From an uncultured Microbacterium sp. (GTDB lineage Bacteria; Actinomycetota; Actinomycetes; Actinomycetales; Microbacteriaceae): 64,000 bases of DNA. A program made the position numbers and the translations under genes. Below the pieces are notes generated by a model. It searched no databases. It was given only the letters and a program-made list of their open reading frames with translations, and was not told where the DNA came from. Below are positions 59,413 to 64,000 of the stretch, in pieces (the first letter of the stretch is position 1; each line of letters opens with the position of its first letter). Location of the stretch: positions 124,001-188,000 of the forward strand of contig NZ_CANLCY010000002.1 in NCBI RefSeq assembly GCF_947489255.1, in the 5' to 3' direction.

Positions 59413-61914
59413 TCACTCCTCCCGCACGACCTCACCGGGGCTCTTGTCGGGCCGCAGGCCCCGCCAGCGCGCCTGGCGCAGGATGCCGCCGGGCGTGAAC
59501 TCCGCGAACTCCACTTCTCCCACCAGCTCCGGTCGCACCCACAGGGCGTCGCTCGCATCCGCGGCGGGGACGCCGACGAAGGGATCCGCGTCGGTGCGGA
59601 GCGGCTCGAGCAGCGCGCTCAATCGAGCGAGCGTCTTCTCCCCGAACCCCGATCCGACGCGCCCCGCGTACTGGAGCCCGTCGGCCCCGGGGACGCCCAC
59701 CAACAGCGATCCGATCGCGCCCGCGCGGTTGCCCTTCCCCGGCCGGATGCCGCCGATCACGACCTCCTGCGTCCGCGAGTGCTTCACCTTGAGCCACTGC
59801 TCCGATCGCACCCCTTGCTGGTACGTCGACCCCGGGTCTTTGACTACGACGCCCTCGAGGCCGAAGCGGCTGCTCGTCGACACCGCGGCATCCACGTCGT
59901 CGAAGACCGGCGGCACCACCACCGGCGCGTCGGCTCCGCCCGCGAGGTCCTCCAGCACCCGGCGCCTCTCCGACAGCGGCAGGGATGCCACCTCTCGCCC
60001 ACCCGCCGAGAGCACGTCGAACAGGTACAGGTGAACGGGGGTGCGCTTCGCCTCGCGCTCGATCTCGCGCGGCTGTAGGAGGTTCATGCGCTTCTGCAGC
60101 CGCGGGAAGCTGGGCCGCCCCTTCGCGTCCAGGGCGACGATCTCCCCGTCGAACACGGCGGGGTCCGCCCCGAGTCCCAGATCGACGCCGGTCAGCTCGG
60201 GATACGCGGCGGTGAGGTCGTTGCCGTTGCGCGAGCGCAGCCGCAGGCGTGTCCCGTCCCAGATCCCGACACCCCGGATGCCGTCCCACTTCATCTCCAC
60301 CCACGGGGTGCCGCCCCAGCGGGACGCGGCGGCCCGGGCGATCCCGGGCGTGGCGGAGGTGGCGAGCATCGGGCGCAGATCCGCCACGGTCGGCGGTCCG
60401 GCCGGATCCTCCGCGGGGCGTCGCGTCCCCGCCCTGGTCGCGCCCCCGGCGCCCGTCGCCGTGTCGTGGTTGTCGGCGTGCGACGCGCTCGGGTCGACTC
60501 GGGCGGAGTGATCGCGAGCCACCACGGGGTTGCCCTCGGCCTGTGCGCGCCCCTCGGCATCCGTCTTCATCCGGTGCAGCAGCCACTGCGACTTCTCGCC
60601 GCGTCCTTCCGTGCGGATCAACGCGAGGCGCACGCGGCCGAGCGGTCCTCCGGAGCGGCCCGTGAGCGTGGCGATGACCTCGTCGTCGCGCCACTTCTCG
60701 AGCTCGTAGGTGCCGGTGTCCCACACGGTCATCGTGCCGGCGCCGTACTCCCCGCGGGGGATCTCTCCCGCGAAGTCGAGGTAGGCGAGCGGGTGGTCCT
60801 CGGTCATCACCGCGAGGCTGTTCTTGGCCGTCGTCGGCGGCACTCCCTTCGGCACCGCCCAACTGACGAGCACGCCGTCGCGTTCGAGACGCAGGTCCCA
60901 GTGCAGGCGCGAGGCGTGGTGCTCCTGGATGACGAACCGGGGTGCACCGTCGGGGGCGGGCGCCCCGGCGGGGGCCTCGGGGATCGGCTCGGGGGTGCGC
61001 CCGGCCGCGCGTTTGGAGAGATATGCGCGGAGGGGCTCCTGATCCCGTTCGACGGGCGCGAGCGGATCACCCTCCCGGTCGAGCACCTCGCTGAAGAGCA
61101 GATGCCGGAGATGGGGATCGTCGAGCTCAGCCCAGGTACGGGGAGCCGCCACGGTGGGCTGCGGGCGCCCGCGCAGCGAGTAGGGCGCGATCGTCGTCTT
61201 GGAGCCGTTGTTCTGGCTCCAGTCGATGAACACCTTGCCGGGCCGGGCGGCTTTGGCCATCTGGCTGACCACGAGGTCGGGGTGGTCCGCCTCGATCGCG
61301 CGGGCGAGTTCTTTCGCGACGGCGCTGACCGCCTCGCTCGACTGCCGGGCGTCGAGGCGCGCGTAGAGATGGATGCCCTTGCTGCCGCTGGTGACCGGCA
61401 GCGGATCGAGCCCGATGTCGCGCAGGATCTCCCGCGCCCACCGGGCGACCTCGGCGCACTCCGCGAGGCCCACGCCCGGACCGGGGTCGAGATCGAGCAC
61501 CAGGCGGTCGGGGTTCTGCCGTTCGCCGTCGCGCGTGAAGCGCCACTGCGGCACGTGCAGTTCGAGGCTCGCGACCTGGGCGAGGTGCACGAGGGTGGGC
61601 AGATCGTCGACGAGGGGGTAGTCCTTGGCGCCGGAGGAATGGTCGATCGGCAGGCGCCGCACCCACGTCGGCGCTCCGGGCTCGAGGGCCTTGGCGAAGA
61701 ACGGCGTGCCCGGATCGGCTTCGGTGCCCACCCCGTCCGGCCAGCGCTTGCGGGTGACGGGCCGATCGGCGATGTGGGGGAGCAGTCGCGGGGCGATGCG
61801 GGAGTAGTAGTCGATCACCTCGCCCTTGGTGGTGCCCGTCTCGGGGTACAGCACCTTGTCGAGGTTCGACAGTCGCAGCCGGCGACCGCCGATGCGCACC
61901 GTCTGCTCCGTCAT
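59413..61914 (-). CDS. ligD: Multifunctional NHEJ DNA ligase LigD
   Basis: 833 residues in the order polymerase, phosphoesterase, ligase, as in mycobacteria. POL (about 1-290): LSNLDKVLYPETGTTKGEVIDYY, DLDPGPGVGL (metal site), SGSKGIHLYARL. PE (about 325-480): FVIQEHHASRLHWDLRLERDGVLVSWAVPKG and GEYGAGTMTVWDTG. LIG (about 515-833): VEMKWDGIRGV (adenylated Lys about 541), DGEIVALD, EGVVVKDPGSTY and WLKVKHSR. Ala/Thr-rich linkers join them. It fills, trims and seals broken ends together with Ku, encoded divergently 361 bp away. The ATG is fixed by TACGCT 6 nt upstream. Confidence 0.95.
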   Translation of the reverse strand: MTEQTVRIGGRRLRLSNLDKVLYPETGTTKGEVIDYYSRIAPRLLPHIADRPVTRKRWPDGVGTEADPGTPFFAKALEPGAPTWVRRLPIDHSSGAKDYPLVDDLPTLVHLAQVASLELHVPQWRFTRDGERQNPDRLVLDLDPGPGVGLAECAEVARWAREILRDIGLDPLPVTSGSKGIHLYARLDARQSSEAVSAVAKELARAIEADHPDLVVSQMAKAARPGKVFIDWSQNNGSKTTIAPYSLRGRPQPTVAAPRTWAELDDPHLRHLLFSEVLDREGDPLAPVERDQEPLRAYLSKRAAGRTPEPIPEAPAGAPAPDGAPRFVIQEHHASRLHWDLRLERDGVLVSWAVPKGVPPTTAKNSLAVMTEDHPLAYLDFAGEIPRGEYGAGTMTVWDTGTYELEKWRDDEVIATLTGRSGGPLGRVRLALIRTEGRGEKSQWLLHRMKTDAEGRAQAEGNPVVARDHSARVDPSASHADNHDTATGAGGATRAGTRRPAEDPAGPPTVADLRPMLATSATPGIARAAASRWGGTPWVEMKWDGIRGVGIWDGTRLRLRSRNGNDLTAAYPELTGVDLGLGADPAVFDGEIVALDAKGRPSFPRLQKRMNLLQPREIEREAKRTPVHLYLFDVLSAGGREVASLPLSERRRVLEDLAGGADAPVVVPPVFDDVDAAVSTSSRFGLEGVVVKDPGSTYQQGVRSEQWLKVKHSRTQEVVIGGIRPGKGNRAGAIGSLLVGVPGADGLQYAGRVGSGFGEKTLARLSALLEPLRTDADPFVGVPAADASDALWVRPELVGEVEFAEFTPGGILRQARWRGLRPDKSPGEVVREE

Positions 61915-61920
61915 CGCCCC

Positions 61921-61926
61921 AGCGTA
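61921..61926 (-). promoter_or_regulatory. -10 hexamer TACGCT, leaderless spacing (ligD)
   Basis: TACGCT on the minus strand, exactly 6 nt, then ATG at 61914. Confidence 0.6.
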
Positions 61927-61977
61927 GGGCGGAGGAGGTGGGGGATGCCGGAGGGGTTGCGGTCCGGCGTCGGCCCC

Positions 61978-62213
61978 GGTGGCTTCGACGAGCTCAGCCA
62001 CCTGCGCAGGCTCAGCCGCCCGCGCACGGGAGGTCCCTGAGCCCGTCGAAGGGACCGGGCGCCGTTGCGGTCTCGGTGGCTTCGACAGGCTCAGCCACCT
62101 CCGCACGTAAGGTTCCTGAGCCCGTCGAAGGGATCGGGACCCCTTGCGCGCCGGTGGCTTCGACGAGCTCAGCCACCTGCGCACGAGAGGTCCCTGAGCC
62201 TGTCGAAGGGACC
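61978..62213. repeat. Six REP-like elements in three inverted doublets between ligD and ku
   Basis: Elements at 61978, 62032, 62075, 62111, 62153 and 62189 (25 bp each). GGTGGC-armed forward copies alternate with GGTCCC- or GGTTCC-armed reverse copies; the fourth has GGTTCC/GGGATC arms that still pair with two G-U wobbles. No gene is present. Confidence 0.9.
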
Positions 62214-62275
62214 GGGACCCCCTCGCCGGCGCAAGGGTCTCGGCATCCACCCCCCTTCGGGTGTTCACTGGGCAC

Positions 62276-63127
62276 ATGCGATCGATCTGGAAAGGCGCCC
62301 TGACCTTCGGCCTCGTCAACGTGCCCGTGAAGGTGTACTCCGCGACCGAGGACCACGACGTCTCGCTGCACCAGGTGCACAACGCGGACGGCGGGCGCAT
62401 CCGCTATCAGCGCATCTGCGAGATCGACGGCGAGGTCGTGCCCTACCAGGACATCGACCGGGCCTACGACGACGGCGAGCAGACGGTGGTGCTCACCAAA
62501 GCCGACCTTGCCTCGCTGCCGAGCGAACGCAGCCGCGAGATCGAGGTCGTCGAGTTCGTGCCCAGCGAGCAGGTCGACCTGCTCACGCTCGACAAGGCCT
62601 ACTATCTCGAGCCCGACTCGTCGTCGCCCAAGGCCTACGTGTTGCTGCGCAAGACGCTCGAGCAGACCGATCGCACGGCGATCGTCCGGTTCTCCCTTCG
62701 CCAGAAGACGCGGCTCGCTGCCCTGCGCGTCCGCGGTGACGTGCTCGTGCTGCAGACGCTGCTGTGGGCCGACGAGGTGCGCGAAGCCGCGTTCCCGGCG
62801 CTTGAAGAGAGCGTGCGCATCTCGGCGAAGGAGTTGGAGATGTCGGCATCCCTCGTCGACAGCTTCTCGAAGGACTTCGATCCCGAGGAGTTCACCGACG
62901 AGTACCAGCAGGAGCTGCGCACCCTCATCGACGCCAAACTCGAGCAGGGTGACGCCCTCGACACGGATGCCACCTTCGGGAAGGCCGAGGACGACGACGG
63001 CGGCGAGGTCATCGATCTGATGGAGGCCCTGCGGGCGAGCGTCGAGCGCTCCCGAGCGGCGCGAGGCGAGAAGGCCGAGCCCGCGAAGAAGGCCCCGGCC
63101 AAGAAGAAGACGTCGAAGGCGTCGTGA
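62276..63127 (+). CDS. ku: NHEJ DNA end-binding protein Ku
   Basis: 283 residues. MRSIWKGALTFGLVNVPVKVYSATEDHDV (1-29) is the bacterial Ku start; RYQRICEIDGEVVPYQDI, LDKAYYLEPD and GDVLVLQTLLWADEVREA follow. The C-terminal tail is Lys-rich (KKAPAKKKTSK), as in Ku proteins that bind DNA ends through a basic extension. A homodimeric ring would recruit LigD. The TTCACT hexamer lies exactly 6 nt before the ATG and may be a weak -10; the in-frame ATG at 62261 is rejected. Confidence 0.96.
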   Translation: MRSIWKGALTFGLVNVPVKVYSATEDHDVSLHQVHNADGGRIRYQRICEIDGEVVPYQDIDRAYDDGEQTVVLTKADLASLPSERSREIEVVEFVPSEQVDLLTLDKAYYLEPDSSSPKAYVLLRKTLEQTDRTAIVRFSLRQKTRLAALRVRGDVLVLQTLLWADEVREAAFPALEESVRISAKELEMSASLVDSFSKDFDPEEFTDEYQQELRTLIDAKLEQGDALDTDATFGKAEDDDGGEVIDLMEALRASVERSRAARGEKAEPAKKAPAKKKTSKAS

Positions 63128-63164
63128 CCTCTGACGCGGGGTCCGGCCGTGGTCGAAGGGGCCC

Positions 63165-63352
63165 GGTCCCTTCGACAGTCTCAGGGACCTGTGGGGCGGG
63201 GGCTCAGGGCTTCGGGGCGTCGCGACCGCCCGGCGCGGGGTCCGGTGGCGCGCGGAGGGGCCCGGTCCCTTCGACAGGCTCAGGGACCTGCGGGGCGGGG
63301 GCTCAGGGACCCGCGAGACTGATGCTCAGGGACCTGCGGGACTGATGCTCAG
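63165..63352. repeat. Two REP-like elements (63165-63189, 63264-63288) with tandem 3'-arm copies
   Basis: Both have GGTCCC/GGGACC arms in the same orientation. The second is followed by GCTCAGGGACC or a close variant three more times at 23-24-bp intervals, separated by 12-13 nt. This fills the gap before the DedA gene. Confidence 0.85.
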
Positions 63353-63397
63353 AGACCGTTGGTGCTGCGGCTCGGAGACGCCTGGGCGCCCGGGGGA

Positions 63398-64000
63398 TCA
63401 GCGGGTCGGCTGGTCTCCGTCTTCGAGGGTCTTCGGGTCGAGCGTGAGCGACTGGGCCTCCGCGGGAGTGACCGCGCCCTCGCGCTTGGCGGCGGCGCGC
63501 TCGCGGAAGAAGTGGATCGCGACGAAGAGCGCGGTGCCCGCGACGGCGGCGAGCAGGATGACGTCGATGTACTCCGTCACGATGTCGCGGATGAAGGGGA
63601 TGTACCCCACGGCGTAGCCGAGCATCGTCAGGCCGATTCCCCAGAGGACCGCGCCGATGAAGTTGTACAGGGTGTACTTGCGCCACGGCATGTGTCCGAC
63701 GCCCGCCGCGATGGGGGCGAAGGTGCGCACGACCGGGACGAAGCGGGCCAGGATGACGGTCAGCCCGCCGAAGCGTTCGAAGAACGCGTTCGTGCGCTCG
63801 ACGTTCTTCTTGCTGAAGATGCCGGAGTCCTTGCGCTCGAAGATCGAGGGCCCCGCCTTGTGCCCGATGTAGTAGCCGACCTCGCCGCCGACGAACGCGG
63901 AGACGCCGATCGCGAGGGCCACCCACCAGGCGTTGATCCCGAAGACGCCGTTGGGGGCGGCGGGCGTGGCGTGCGAGAGCAGTCCCGCCATGATCAGCAG
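63398..64000 (-). CDS. DedA (SNARE-associated) family membrane protein, partial
   Basis: 201 codons to the window edge; the frame is open beyond base 64000 (LLIMAGLLSHATPAAPNGVFG), and DedA proteins normally have 30 or more residues before this point, so the true start lies outside. VGYYIGHKAGPSIFERKDSGIFSKKNVERTNAFFERFGGLTVILARFVPVVRTFAPIAAGVGHM contains the DedA signature F-x-R-x-x-P-x-x-R-x3-P-x-x-AG. Helices follow at about 112-134 and 140-165, then a charged tail. DedA proteins are proton-dependent, lipid-scrambling-type transporters that maintain the membrane. Confidence 0.92.
   Translation of the reverse strand: MLIMAGLLSHATPAAPNGVFGINAWWVALAIGVSAFVGGEVGYYIGHKAGPSIFERKDSGIFSKKNVERTNAFFERFGGLTVILARFVPVVRTFAPIAAGVGHMPWRKYTLYNFIGAVLWGIGLTMLGYAVGYIPFIRDIVTEYIDVILLAAVAGTALFVAIHFFRERAAAKREGAVTPAEAQSLTLDPKTLEDGDQPTR

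Overview
The window is about 70% GC and looks like the chromosome of a Microbacteriaceae actinomycete, most likely Microbacterium. The reasons are the C50 carotenoid set crtE-crtB-crtI-crtYe-crtYf-crtEb, small proteins of the DUF3107, DUF3039 and DUF7882 types, a UPF0182 protein, LigD plus Ku, and a gene order that parallels Mycobacterium tuberculosis around Rv3193c-Rv3211. I see no prophage, insertion sequence, CRISPR array or rRNA. The one RNA gene is an initiator tRNA. Layout: 1-5.7 kb has a partial Xaa-Pro aminopeptidase, an exo/endonuclease/phosphatase membrane protein, a PHP phosphoesterase, a DEAD-box RNA helicase, a ferritin-like MiaE-type protein, a small membrane protein and DUF3107. 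5.9-17.1 kb is a DNA-repair block: adnA-adnB (double-strand-break resection), an apparently inactive phosphotransferase, nudC and uvrD2. 16.9-23.8 kb has an E1/cyclodehydratase-like protein, a zincin_2 metalloprotease, a PDZ/Lon-type membrane protease and UPF0182. 24.0-30.2 kb is the carotenoid operon idi-crtE-crtB-crtI-crtYe-crtYf-crtEb, read leftwards with stop/start overlaps at nearly every junction, and a divergent MarR regulator that shares a palindromic operator region. 30.4-38.2 kb holds a cupin/SMP-30/SUMF1 group, a small anchored secreted protein, tRNA-fMet, a nitrilase-family hydrolase, an aminotransferase and an HtrA-like protease. 38.2-48.5 kb is cell-surface metabolism: three CDP-glycerol glycerophosphotransferase-type proteins, a GT2, a LicC-like nucleotidyltransferase and a maltokinase, interleaved with a MarR/DUF7882 pair. 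48.7-53.1 kb has an ABC exporter whose ATPase carries a roughly 600-residue disordered N-terminus, then DUF3039. 53.4-64 kb has pncB, murI-rph-rdgB-GT2, a CDF metal transporter, the divergent NHEJ pair ligD/ku and a partial DedA protein. Two window-wide patterns stand out. First, at least 17 genes have a TAnnnT -10 hexamer whose last base lies 6-8 nt (usually exactly 6) before the start codon, on both strands, as expected for leaderless mRNAs. Second, intergenic DNA carries about 17 copies of a 25-bp palindromic element with a conserved 13-bp centre and covarying 6-bp arms, mostly in inverted doublets (REPIN-like). Tandem repeats of 18-24 bp have repeatedly grown from the 3' arm of these elements, once inside a coding region. 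No complete new defence or biosynthetic system is evident. The most unusual items are the repeat system, the disordered-domain ABC ATPase, the catalytically degenerate phosphotransferase in the adnAB-nudC-uvrD2 locus, and a stand-alone E1/cyclodehydratase-like protein convergently overlapping uvrD2.
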